From: Acinetobacter pragensis
Lineage (GTDB): Bacteria; Pseudomonadota; Gammaproteobacteria; Pseudomonadales; Moraxellaceae
Length of the DNA: 64,000 bases
Direction of reading: 5' to 3'
NCBI RefSeq assembly: GCF_001605895.1
Contig: NZ_LUAW01000024.1
Span: 1-64,000 of the forward strand
The position numbers and the translations under genes were made by a program. The stretch's first letter is position 1. Each line of letters opens with the position of its first letter. The notes under the pieces are model-generated. The model did no database searches. It was not told where the DNA came from and worked only from the letters and a program-made list of their open reading frames with translations. Positions 34,154-43,026 of this stretch are shown here, one piece after another.

Positions 34154-34933
34154 TTATGTGAAGTATTTGTCTTTCCAAGCAAAAGTATTTTCAGAAGCTT
34201 GGCTCGGACGGTATTCTGCAGCTGTATAGCCCGCATAGCGGCTTTGCTTCAGCCAGCTGAATATCGGTGCATAATCTATTTTTCCGGTGTCTGGCTCTTG
34301 GCGGGCAGGGCAATCGGCAAATTGAATATGTCCAATAAAATCAATATTTTCTTCCAGCCCTTCTAAAATATTTTCCCCCATCATGGCCATGTGGTAACAG
34401 TCATATTGCATTTTTAATGCAGGATGTCTAACCGCTTCTAAAATCTCTTGCGCCTGGGCGATATTTTGTATCAAAAAACGCGGCATATCCGTGCCGTTAA
34501 TCATTTCAAATACAGGCTGAATGCCGTGCGCGCTGAACATTTGACAGGCCATTTTTAGATTGGAAGAAAGAGTGTTGAGGCAAGGGAGCAGATCAGCATC
34601 CTGAGGCTGCCGGCCGGCCAAAATATTCACGCTCGGGACATGCAGCGCATTGGCGTAAACAATGGCTTGATCAACAGCTTGGCGGAATTCAATCTCTTTG
34701 CCGGGAATGCCCGCCAAACCGTTGCCGCCTTGCATTAAATCGCCTGCAGGCGCATTGATCAGGCAAAGGGTCAAATCATGCACCGTCAGCTGGGTTTGAA
34801 TCTGCTCAATGCTCAACTCATAAGGAAACTGAATTTCAACATGGCTGAATCCCTGCGCGCGCGCCAGAGCAAAACGTTCAATCAGCGGCACTTCGGTAAA
34901 AATCATGGAGAGATTGACAGCGAGTTTGATCAT
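34154..34933 (-). CDS. hyi: Hydroxypyruvate isomerase family protein
   Basis: The 259-residue TIM-barrel protein begins MIKLAVNLSMIFTEVPLIERF. It has glutamates expected to bind the metal in PVFEMINGTDMP and near the C-terminus in GYTAAEYRPS, plus the conserved QYDCYHMAMMGE block. It interconverts hydroxypyruvate and tartronate semialdehyde. It is 38 bases downstream of a beta-hydroxyacid dehydrogenase gene of the tartronate semialdehyde reductase type, which uses the same metabolite. No glyoxylate carboligase (gcl) is present in the window. Confidence 0.85.
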   Translation of the reverse strand: MIKLAVNLSMIFTEVPLIERFALARAQGFSHVEIQFPYELSIEQIQTQLTVHDLTLCLINAPAGDLMQGGNGLAGIPGKEIEFRQAVDQAIVYANALHVPSVNILAGRQPQDADLLPCLNTLSSNLKMACQMFSAHGIQPVFEMINGTDMPRFLIQNIAQAQEILEAVRHPALKMQYDCYHMAMMGENILEGLEENIDFIGHIQFADCPARQEPDTGKIDYAPIFSWLKQSRYAGYTAAEYRPSQASENTFAWKDKYFT

Positions 34934-34971
34934 GCATGACTCCTTGTACGGCAGGGGGAAAATTCAGCTTA

Positions 34972-35847
34972 TCAGGATTCTTGTTTTTCTACATGCTGAA
35001 TTACAGTGGCGAGATCTTTTTCTGCAAAACCATTGGCTTGATGATGCTGCAGCTGCTGCAGCGCCAGCTCGGCAACAGGAATCTGCAGCTGATGCGATGC
35101 CGCCAGCTGAAGGGCATTGTTCAAATCTTTTGACAAGGTTTGCACTTTCCACTGTACGGGTTCAAATGTATGTGACGCCATGCGGGGCGCTAAAATTTGA
35201 AAGGGTTTGGAATCCGCAAATCCGCCAGCCAGCGCTGGGGCAAGCAGGGCTGTGTTGACACCAGCCTGACCCGCTAAGGCCACCGCTTCAGCAATTAAGG
35301 TACTGTTGGCTGCAACAATCAGCTGGTTGCAGATTTTAGTCGCTTGGCCTGTGCCTGAATCTCCCATGCGGGTAACGCGCTGTGACAGAACATTATACAT
35401 TAGCGTTAAATCTTGAATGGTTTGCGCATTGCCACCAGCGAAAATGACCAGCGTGCCTTGCTCAGCGCCGGCTGTGCCGCCGGAAACCGGGGAGTCAATC
35501 CAAATAATATTTTTCTGCTGAGCTTGCTGCGCCAGCAGATGCGTTTGTGCAACAGAGAGGCTGGAAAAATCGACAATGACCTGATGGGCTTGTAAAAAAG
35601 GCTCAATTTGCGCATACACAGAAGCCGCTGCCTTATCGTCCGCCAAGCAGGTCAGAATGAGCGGATATGCTGCAATATCTTTGAGGGCCAGCTGAGCTGC
35701 GCCAAGGCCGACCAATTCGTCACATGCGCTTGCGGTGCGGTTCCAGACAGCAACCTCAAATCCTGCTTGAATTAAGCGGGCGGCCATGCGGCTGCCCATC
35801 AGGCCCATGCCTAAGAATGCAATTTTGCTGCTGCGGTCAAAATTCAT
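34972..35847 (-). CDS. NAD-dependent beta-hydroxyacid dehydrogenase (tartronate semialdehyde reductase-like)
   Basis: The 291-residue protein has the N-terminal Rossmann motif IAFLGMGLMGSRMAARLIQAG, the substrate-binding DSPVSGGTAGAEQGTL and catalytic lysine in GQATKICNQL. These are the four signature elements of the 3-hydroxyisobutyrate / tartronate semialdehyde reductase family. GlxR or GarR activity is suggested by the downstream hyi gene, but 3-hydroxyisobutyrate or 2-hydroxy-3-oxopropionate are equally possible substrates from sequence alone. Confidence 0.88.
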   Translation of the reverse strand: MNFDRSSKIAFLGMGLMGSRMAARLIQAGFEVAVWNRTASACDELVGLGAAQLALKDIAAYPLILTCLADDKAAASVYAQIEPFLQAHQVIVDFSSLSVAQTHLLAQQAQQKNIIWIDSPVSGGTAGAEQGTLVIFAGGNAQTIQDLTLMYNVLSQRVTRMGDSGTGQATKICNQLIVAANSTLIAEAVALAGQAGVNTALLAPALAGGFADSKPFQILAPRMASHTFEPVQWKVQTLSKDLNNALQLAASHQLQIPVAELALQQLQHHQANGFAEKDLATVIQHVEKQES

Positions 35848-35934
35848 GCTGTCCCTCTGCTTTATATTGTCAATTTTGCCGTCAGCAGATTTTTAAATTT
35901 TGCTGACTTTTTCGATTGGCGAATGATATGTATT

Positions 35935-36723
35935 TTACTGATACTGACGCGGTAGAAACTGAACTTCTGGGTTCTTGTCTTTTTTTCGCGCCAGTTTGCT
36001 GTTTTTGCCCAGCAGCAGTTTTAACTGCCAGATTTTTTCTAGGCGCAGTGATTTATTGGGAGAATGCTCCATGGCATCCAGTACACGCTTGACCGCTGCC
36101 AGCGCATCAGGGGAGCGGTTCAGCATTTCGGCGGCCAAAGCTTGCGCCTGTGCCAGCGGTGATTCAGCCAAATGCGTCACCAAGCCAATGTCTTTGGCAT
36201 AGCGGGCGTCAAAGATGCGCGCTGTCAGTGACAGCTCTTTGGCTAAATCCAGTCCAATAATGCCTTTGATCGAACGGGTCAGGCCCATATCCGGCACGAG
36301 CCCCCAGCGGCTTTCCATAATGGACATTTGCGTGTCTGGATGGGCAATGCGGATATCCGCCGCCAAAGCCAGCTGCATGCCTGCGCCAAAACAAAAGCCT
36401 TCAACGGCTGCAATAACCGGAACAGGCAATTCCTGCCAGACTAAGAAAGCTTTCTGAAAAAGGCTTTGCCCTGGTTTGATTAGTTCCCATGCGGCATAGG
36501 CGGTATTTTTCGGATCGTTTAAATCGGACAGGTCAATACCGGCGCTGAAGACCTGCGCCTCACCGGTCAAAATAACGCAGCGGATTGAACGGTCTTTTTT
36601 AATTAAATTGGCCATACGCACCAGTTCTTTGAGTAACGCAAAGCTCATTGCATTGCGTTTATCCGGGCGGTTCAACGTGACTGTCGCAATGCCGTTATTT
36701 TTTTCCAGTTTAACCAGTGCCAT
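35935..36723 (-). CDS. Enoyl-CoA hydratase/isomerase (crotonase) family protein
   Basis: The 262-residue protein shows the crotonase fold with VTLNRPDKRNAMSFALLKEL, FSAGIDLSDL (the first oxyanion strand) and AAVEGFCFGAGMQLALAADIRIA (the second). The catalytic acid position after MSIMESRWGLVPDMG carries an Asp in the PDMG segment, as in isomerase-like members. Substrate cannot be set. It precedes the glxR-hyi pair on the same strand by 87 bases and may share a transcript. Confidence 0.88.
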   Translation of the reverse strand: MALVKLEKNNGIATVTLNRPDKRNAMSFALLKELVRMANLIKKDRSIRCVILTGEAQVFSAGIDLSDLNDPKNTAYAAWELIKPGQSLFQKAFLVWQELPVPVIAAVEGFCFGAGMQLALAADIRIAHPDTQMSIMESRWGLVPDMGLTRSIKGIIGLDLAKELSLTARIFDARYAKDIGLVTHLAESPLAQAQALAAEMLNRSPDALAAVKRVLDAMEHSPNKSLRLEKIWQLKLLLGKNSKLARKKDKNPEVQFLPRQYQ

Positions 36724-36855
36724 ATGTGAAAACTCTTATTTTTGACTTGTTTGAGCATAGCATGCGGCATGAATCTATTCATGACAGGGCAGTCACAATT
36801 TGCTGCATGCCGGCCGCTGCTGCGCTCAAAAATGACGTGCTGCCGCGGCTCTGCT

Positions 36856-39666
36856 TTACTGTTCTAATTTATTCAGAATTTGCTGCGAAGCATGCCGCAC
36901 TTGCGCAATCACGGTTTTGAGTTCATCTAAGCGGTTTAAAATTTCATGTACAAATGTTTCGTCCGCTTTTCGGCGTTCTTTGCGCAGAGTGGAGACAAAC
37001 TGCTCAAAGCCGCCAGTAGCCTCTTGCAGTGCAGGAGCCCCGACATAGCGGGTGGCGCCGTACAGGCGGTGCAGCACATGCTCAAGCTGCGGATAATCTT
37101 CCAGTTCAATCAGCTGTTCGATTTCATGCAGTTCCTGTTCAAAACTGTCGTTCAGCATTTTCAGCAAATCAGTGGCTAAATCTTCTTTATTGGCCGCTAA
37201 ATGCAGGCTTTGCTGCCAATCCAGAATTTTCGGGTCAAGCGCATCGATGACTGCTGTGCGTTCAAGCGCTGGAACTTTTTTGAAGCTCTCTGTGGTCCAA
37301 TGGGTTAAAATCTGAATGATTTGATCCATTTGAATCGGCTTAGTGACATAATCATCCATGCCGACCTGCAGCAGCTTTTTCTTTTCATCTGACAGTGCAT
37401 GCGCCGTCAGCGCAATAATCGGCAGGCGCTTATGATTTTCAAAAGTTGACTCCAGTGAACGGACGGCGCGTGTGGTATCTACACCCGACATCACCGGCAT
37501 CTGAATATCCATGAAGACCAGATCAAAGCCCTTTAGCCCGTGTTCATAGCGCGATTGAATCACTTCAATGGCTTCCTGTCCGCTCAGCGCTTTGGTCGTG
37601 GTGACATTCAGCTCGGACAGCAACGCTTCAAGCACAATCAGGTTGGGCAGATGGTCATCCACGGCCAAAATATGCAGGCCTTGCCCGTTGAAGTCTTCAT
37701 GCTCTTCTGCATCAAATAAAGGTTGATTGCCCAATAACTGAATCAGTGCGCTGCGGCTCAGCGGCTGATACAGCGGGCGCGCGCGGTATTCCGCCAGCAT
37801 GTTGGGGTCGAGCAGCATTTGATAGCCGTAAACCGCCAAATTTCCGGTATAGCGGGTGCGGATTTCTTTCAGCATGGCCTCAGTATCGCCGCTGTGGTCG
37901 ACAATCAGCCATGTATTTTCAGCATGCTTCAACTGATTTAAACGGCTGAACAAATCTAAAATGGACTGCGCTTCAATATGCTGTACGGCATAATTTTCTA
38001 AATAATGGCGCAGCACATTTGCGGTAGCCGGGTGGGCTAAATAAGACACCACCTGAATATTATCAAACTGCGGCAATGCCGTTTCTTCTTGATCTTCATC
38101 CACCGTAAACATGGCTGTGAACCAAAAGGTTGAACCTTTTTCGGTAGGTGCGCGCTCTTGATTGTCTTCAAAGCCAATTTGACCTTGCATCAGGCTGACC
38201 AGCTGTTTTGAAATGGCCAAGCCTAAGCCTGTGCCGCCAAATTGACGGGTCACTGACGCATCGCCTTGCGAGAAGGACTCAAACAGTTTTTTACGGTCTG
38301 TACCGCTCAGGCCAATGCCGCTGTCCTGAACGCTGAAATGCAGCAGGCATTGCCCAATGTCATCGTGTTCAATGCGCACGCGGACAATGATTTCACCGTC
38401 GGGTGTAAATTTGATGGCATTCGAAATCAGATTGGTCAAAATCTGCTTAAAGCGCAAAGCATCGCCAATGATGTGTTTCGGCACATTGTCCGCATAATAG
38501 AAAGTCATGTTGATGTGCTTTTGCGCCGCCAGCGGCGACAGCATGTCCATCACATCAAATATGGCTTCTTCTAAATCAAACGGGGCGGTTTCCAGCTCCA
38601 GTTTGCCGGCATCAATTTTGGAGAAATCCAGAACATCATTGATCAGCGCCAATAAATGCGCAGAAGATTTGCGGATGGTTTGCAGATACAGATTCTGTTC
38701 ATTGCTGAGGTTGCCTTGACGCAGCAGCAAATGAATAAAGCCGTCAATACTGTTCAGCGGTGTGCGCAGCTCATGTGAAATATTGGCCAAAAATACTGAT
38801 TTAGACTGGTTGGCATGAATCGCTTGGTCGCGCGCCTGACGGTAGGTGATGTTTTGAACTTCTAAGGTATCTAAAGTCCTGCGCAAGTCATCTTCAGTCT
38901 GTTCGGTGTGTTCCCGCAGTTCCAAAAAGCTGAAATGCAGGCGTTTGACCACATTGGCGATGTCGCGCTGAAGCAGCCGCAGTTCTCCGGTACTGTTGAT
39001 AATCATGTGCTGATCTAAAGTGTCAGCATTCAGGCGCTGCAGCTGCATGCGGATTTCATACATCGGCGCAATCCAGCGCCGTGAATAAAAGTTCAAGCAC
39101 AGCAAGAGCAGCAGCAAGGTGAGTAAACCTGTCGCGACCAACACAATCAGAACGCGGTAATGCGCAATTTCTAAGGGCTGATTATCCAGTTCAACCAGCA
39201 GCCAATAGGGCGTATTGGTTTCATCACTGATTTTTGATGCGTAAACATTGCTTTTATTAAATCGGATAGGGCCGATAAAGTTGGCTTTGGTGTTGATTGC
39301 GGGCCATGTTTCTTGTTCTTCTGGACCGATATTCAGCCGATTAATGCCTTTGCTGTCGATAATCGCTGCGCGGTTCAGATGCTTTTCGTTCAGCATGCTT
39401 TGCACGCTGGCGCGCGCCTGATCAAATTGCCACGGGGAATGCAGTAAAATATTCAGCGCATTTTCAGCTGTGGGCTGGTAGCGGGTTAAAATGGCGATCG
39501 CCATTTGACGCTGTTCCGCTTTGGCGGCATTCGAAGTTTCAGTCATTACCAAAGCTGCGCCGACACAAGCCAAAATCGTGATCGGCACAAAAATCAGTGC
39601 AATCAATTGTCCATAGGCATGGTTTAAGTGCAGGCGTTTAAAAAGCTTTTTGTTGATATTTGACAT
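36856..39666 (-). CDS. gacS: Hybrid sensor histidine kinase GacS/BarA
   Basis: The 936-residue protein has the full GacS order. Two membrane spans (about residues 19-41 and 170-195) bracket a periplasmic sensor, followed by a HAMP domain and the histidine kinase core (FLANISHELRTPLNSIDGF with phosphate acceptor His). Next come an ATPase with GGTGLGLAISK, a pseudo-receiver region, a receiver with phospho-acceptor Asp in LVFMDIQMPVMSG, and a C-terminal HPt domain with His in LHRLYGATRYV. It feeds phosphate to GacA and thereby to Rsm small RNAs. It stands divergent from cysM, as in Pseudomonas and Acinetobacter. Confidence 0.95.
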   Translation of the reverse strand: MSNINKKLFKRLHLNHAYGQLIALIFVPITILACVGAALVMTETSNAAKAEQRQMAIAILTRYQPTAENALNILLHSPWQFDQARASVQSMLNEKHLNRAAIIDSKGINRLNIGPEEQETWPAINTKANFIGPIRFNKSNVYASKISDETNTPYWLLVELDNQPLEIAHYRVLIVLVATGLLTLLLLLLCLNFYSRRWIAPMYEIRMQLQRLNADTLDQHMIINSTGELRLLQRDIANVVKRLHFSFLELREHTEQTEDDLRRTLDTLEVQNITYRQARDQAIHANQSKSVFLANISHELRTPLNSIDGFIHLLLRQGNLSNEQNLYLQTIRKSSAHLLALINDVLDFSKIDAGKLELETAPFDLEEAIFDVMDMLSPLAAQKHINMTFYYADNVPKHIIGDALRFKQILTNLISNAIKFTPDGEIIVRVRIEHDDIGQCLLHFSVQDSGIGLSGTDRKKLFESFSQGDASVTRQFGGTGLGLAISKQLVSLMQGQIGFEDNQERAPTEKGSTFWFTAMFTVDEDQEETALPQFDNIQVVSYLAHPATANVLRHYLENYAVQHIEAQSILDLFSRLNQLKHAENTWLIVDHSGDTEAMLKEIRTRYTGNLAVYGYQMLLDPNMLAEYRARPLYQPLSRSALIQLLGNQPLFDAEEHEDFNGQGLHILAVDDHLPNLIVLEALLSELNVTTTKALSGQEAIEVIQSRYEHGLKGFDLVFMDIQMPVMSGVDTTRAVRSLESTFENHKRLPIIALTAHALSDEKKKLLQVGMDDYVTKPIQMDQIIQILTHWTTESFKKVPALERTAVIDALDPKILDWQQSLHLAANKEDLATDLLKMLNDSFEQELHEIEQLIELEDYPQLEHVLHRLYGATRYVGAPALQEATGGFEQFVSTLRKERRKADETFVHEILNRLDELKTVIAQVRHASQQILNKLEQ

Positions 39667-39820
39667 GATGCAAGCAGTTTATTCCTTATGCACCGCATAT
39701 TAGCATGGATTATTTGAAACTGACTGCGCTTTAATCACTTTCGCGAAAAAGCCCGTTCAAATGGGTGCAGGAAAAGTCATTTTTTCATACAATAGGCGCA
39801 CCTCGATATAGGTGCGAATA

Positions 39821-40741
39821 ATGAGTAACACATCCACTGATTTTCAAGCAGACGAATTTTTGTTAGACCACTATGTAGGAAAAACTCCTTTGGTGCGTCT
39901 GCAGCGTCTGGCAAGTCACACTCAAGCAACAGTATTAGCCAAGCTGGAAGGCAATAACCCTGCAGGTTCTGTCAAAGACCGGCCAGCCTATAATATGATT
40001 ATGCAGGCGGAAAAACGCGGGCAAATTAAACCGGGCGATACGTTGATTGAAGCGACAAGCGGAAATACAGGGATTGCTTTGGCCATGGTGGCAGCCATGC
40101 GCGGCTATCAGATGAAGCTGATTATGCCCGCCAGTTCAAGCCAAGAGCGTAAAGACGCGATGCGTGCTTATGGCGCAGAGCTGATTGAATCTTCCAGCAT
40201 GGAAGAAGCCCGCGATATGGCGGCGCAAATGCAGCAGGATGGCGTGGGGCTGGTGCTGAATCAATTTGGCAACCCAGATAATTCAGAAGCGCATTATTTA
40301 ACGACCGGGCCTGAAATTTGGCAGCAGACGGGCGGCAAAATCACTCATTTTGTCAGCTCTATGGGGACGACCGGCACCATCATGGGCATTTCAAAGTATT
40401 TGAAAGAACAAAACCCGGATGTGCAAATTGTCGGCCTGCAGCCGTCAGAAGGCTCGAATATTGCCGGTATCCGCCGCTGGCCGAAAGAATATCTGCCGAC
40501 TATTTTTGATCCGTCGCGTGTAGACCGCATTATGGATATTCCGCAAATTGAAGCGGAAAAAACTGCACGCAAATTGGCGCGCACGGAAGGCATCAGCGCA
40601 GGAACATCTTCAGGCGGCGCAGTCTGGGCGTCTATTAAATTGGCAGAAGAAAATCCAGATGCGGTGATTGTCTGCATCGTGTGTGACCGCGGTGACCGCT
40701 ATTTATCCACCGGCCTTTTTTCTGTGGTTGATCCGGAATAA
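39821..40741 (+). CDS. cysM: Cysteine synthase B (O-acetylserine sulfhydrylase)
   Basis: ATG 39821 is used because AGGTG stands 7 bases upstream; a GTG at 39812 overlaps that site. The 306-residue protein has the PLP lysine in NPAGSVKDRPAYNMI, the asparagine loop EATSGNTGIALA and the GTTGTIMGISKYLKE phosphate-binding segment. These features favour CysM over CysK. It makes cysteine from O-acetylserine and sulfide or thiosulfate. It begins the cysM-exonuclease-rlmD-relA run. Confidence 0.95.
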   Translation: MSNTSTDFQADEFLLDHYVGKTPLVRLQRLASHTQATVLAKLEGNNPAGSVKDRPAYNMIMQAEKRGQIKPGDTLIEATSGNTGIALAMVAAMRGYQMKLIMPASSSQERKDAMRAYGAELIESSSMEEARDMAAQMQQDGVGLVLNQFGNPDNSEAHYLTTGPEIWQQTGGKITHFVSSMGTTGTIMGISKYLKEQNPDVQIVGLQPSEGSNIAGIRRWPKEYLPTIFDPSRVDRIMDIPQIEAEKTARKLARTEGISAGTSSGGAVWASIKLAEENPDAVIVCIVCDRGDRYLSTGLFSVVDPE

Positions 40742-40776
40742 TTGAATTCTGACTAGCCTCAGGAAAGAGAGTACTT

Positions 40777-41595
40777 ATGCGTTTACCTGTATTAACTTTT
40801 GATATCGAAACCTTGACCGATCTAAAATCGGGGGCGCATTTGTATGGCTTGGATTTGCCGGAAACAGATCTGGAAGCGGCATTGGCCAAATTGCGCCGTC
40901 AGGAATCCGGAACGGATTTTCAGCGCCTGCCTTTGCATGAAATTGTCTGCATTTCGGGATTATGGCTGGATGAAAACGGCATGCGGATGTTTTCTTTCAG
41001 CCGTGAACATTACAGCGAAGCCGAAATTTTAAGTAAATTCTTATCTATTTTTGATAAGCGCCATCCGACGCTAGTCAGTTGGAATGGTTCACAATTTGAT
41101 TTGCCGGTTATCCTGTTCCGCGCCATGTATCATGGACTTTCTGCACCAAGTTTATTTGATCAGGGCGAGATTGATACGCAAAAGCGCTATAATAACTATC
41201 AGAACAGATATCACCACCGGCATGTCGATTTAATGGATGTGATGGCCATGTTTCATGGGCGGCATTTTTTAAAGCTGGATGACGCCGCGCATTTGCTGGG
41301 CTTTCCCGGCAAGCGCGGTGATGGCGCTTACCATGTGCCTGAATATGTCCGCACGCAGCAGTGGCAGGCTTTGACCAGCTACTGTGAAGGCGATGTGCTG
41401 AATACTTGGCTGATTTACCTGCGCTGGCTGCTGCTCAAAGGCCAGCTGCAATTGATAGATCATCAGCATCTGGTGCAAAGCACGATTCAGTATCTGCAGA
41501 CTCTGCCGCAGCATGCTGAATTTTTATCGGTCTGGCGTGAAAGTTCACAGCAGACTGAATTCACTCAATTTGATTTTCCATCTCCCACACATTAG
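40777..41595 (+). CDS. PolB-like 3'-5' exonuclease family protein
   Basis: The 272-residue DEDD-type exonuclease has its Exo I motif in LTFDIETLTDL, Exo II in LVSWNGSQFDLPVILFRAMYHG and Exo III in TSYCEGDVLNTWLIYLRW. It is the stand-alone proofreading-type domain often labelled 'predicted 3'-5' exonuclease related to the exonuclease domain of PolB'. It acts on nucleic acid ends, but the role is undefined. It lies 35 bases after cysM and 6 before rlmD. Confidence 0.9.
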   Translation: MRLPVLTFDIETLTDLKSGAHLYGLDLPETDLEAALAKLRRQESGTDFQRLPLHEIVCISGLWLDENGMRMFSFSREHYSEAEILSKFLSIFDKRHPTLVSWNGSQFDLPVILFRAMYHGLSAPSLFDQGEIDTQKRYNNYQNRYHHRHVDLMDVMAMFHGRHFLKLDDAAHLLGFPGKRGDGAYHVPEYVRTQQWQALTSYCEGDVLNTWLIYLRWLLLKGQLQLIDHQHLVQSTIQYLQTLPQHAEFLSVWRESSQQTEFTQFDFPSPTH

Positions 41596-41601
41596 GTCAG
41601 C

Positions 41602-42999
41602 ATGAAACATAAAGCCAAGCCCGCAAAAGCCCAGCAGCCCAGTTATATTTTTAAGGTTGAGTCGCTTTCACATGAGGGGCGAGGCATTGCGCATTACGGG
41701 TCGCATCCTGACCATCCGCTCGAAAAGCACGGCAAAAAAGTATTTATCCGCTATGCCTTGCCGGGCGAAACCGTCTGCGCGCGCATTACCCATACAGCAA
41801 AACGCTTAGAAGAAGCTGACAGCATTGAGCTGCTGAGCGCTGCCTCTGAAATGCGGACTGAGCCGGCCTGTCCGCATTTTGGCGTATGCGGCGGCTGCAA
41901 TATGCAGCATATTCATGCCGATGAGCAAATCCGCTTAAAGCAGGATGTGCTGAAGTCGCATTTATCCCATTTTGCAGGCTTGGAACCAGAAGAATGGCTG
42001 GCGCCTTTACGTTCTTCACGTGAAGATTACCGCCGTAAAGCGCGCATTGGCGTGCGCTATTTGCCGCAAAAAGACAAATTGATTGTCGGATTTCGTGAAA
42101 ATTCAAGTAATCAGCTGACCTCAATTGACCGCTGTTTGGTGCTGGACCAAAAATTTGGCCCTATCACGGATTTAAAACAGTTAATCCAAAGTCTAAAAGG
42201 CAAAGGGGCTGTCGGTCATATAGAATTGGCGATGGGTGATCAGGATGTTGCCTTGGTAATCCGCCAGACAGAAAAATTATGTGACGCAGATGTCAACCAA
42301 TTACAGCAGTTTGCGTTACAGAAAGGCTGGCAATTGTATTTGCAGCCTGCGGGGCCTGACAGTTTAGTCCGCGCCGATGGCCAGAGTTCAGACATGCGCC
42401 TGCATTACCGTTTGGATGAATTTAATGTCGATTTTGCCTTTAATCCATTGGATTTTACGCAGGTGAATTCAACAATAAATCCGCAAATGGTCAAGCTGGC
42501 ATGTGAATTGCTTCAATTGAAGCAAGGTGAACGGGTTTTGGATTTATTTTGCGGATTAGGAAATTTCTCTCTTCCGCTCGCGCGCTGTGTTGGTGCGCAA
42601 GGCGAAGTCATTGCGGTAGAAGGCAGTGAGGAAATGGTTCAGCGCGGTGCGGAAAATGCTGCAAACAACGGCATCGGCTGGCTGCGCTTCTATTCACAAG
42701 ATTTAACAAAAGACTTTTCGCATCATTCTTGGGCAAAAGAGGGTTTTGATGCATTATTGATTGATCCTCCGCGTTCAGGCGCAGAAGAAATTATGCATTA
42801 TGTGCCCAAATTTGGTGCAAAAAGAATAGTCTATGTTTCATGTAATCCAGCAACTTTGGCTCGAGATGCTGGAATATTGGCGCAGCAAGGCTATCTGCTG
42901 AAAAAAGCTGGCGTGATGGATATGTTTACGCATACCGGTCATGTCGAATCGATTGCATTGTTCGAACAAGATAATAAGCCGAATGATTGTAAGTTATAA
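41602..42999 (+). CDS. rlmD: 23S rRNA (uracil(1939)-C(5))-methyltransferase
   Basis: The 465-residue protein has an N-terminal TRAM domain ([19 protein letters not shown]), the [4Fe-4S] cysteines in [14 protein letters not shown] and the SAM motif [17 protein letters not shown]. The catalytic [10 protein letters not shown] (nucleophilic Cys) is followed by a C-terminal [17 protein letters not shown]. It methylates U1939 of 23S rRNA. It is followed by relA 27 bases later, a common arrangement. Confidence 0.97.
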   Translation: MKHKAKPAKAQQPSYIFKVESLSHEGRGIAHYGSHPDHPLEKHGKKVFIRYALPGETVCARITHTAKRLEEADSIELLSAASEMRTEPACPHFGVCGGCNMQHIHADEQIRLKQDVLKSHLSHFAGLEPEEWLAPLRSSREDYRRKARIGVRYLPQKDKLIVGFRENSSNQLTSIDRCLVLDQKFGPITDLKQLIQSLKGKGAVGHIELAMGDQDVALVIRQTEKLCDADVNQLQQFALQKGWQLYLQPAGPDSLVRADGQSSDMRLHYRLDEFNVDFAFNPLDFTQVNSTINPQMVKLACELLQLKQGERVLDLFCGLGNFSLPLARCVGAQGEVIAVEGSEEMVQRGAENAANNGIGWLRFYSQDLTKDFSHHSWAKEGFDALLIDPPRSGAEEIMHYVPKFGAKRIVYVSCNPATLARDAGILAQQGYLLKKAGVMDMFTHTGHVESIALFEQDNKPNDCKL

Positions 43000-43026
43000 T
43001 GAAGAGTAAAAAAGTAGGAGTAGGGT

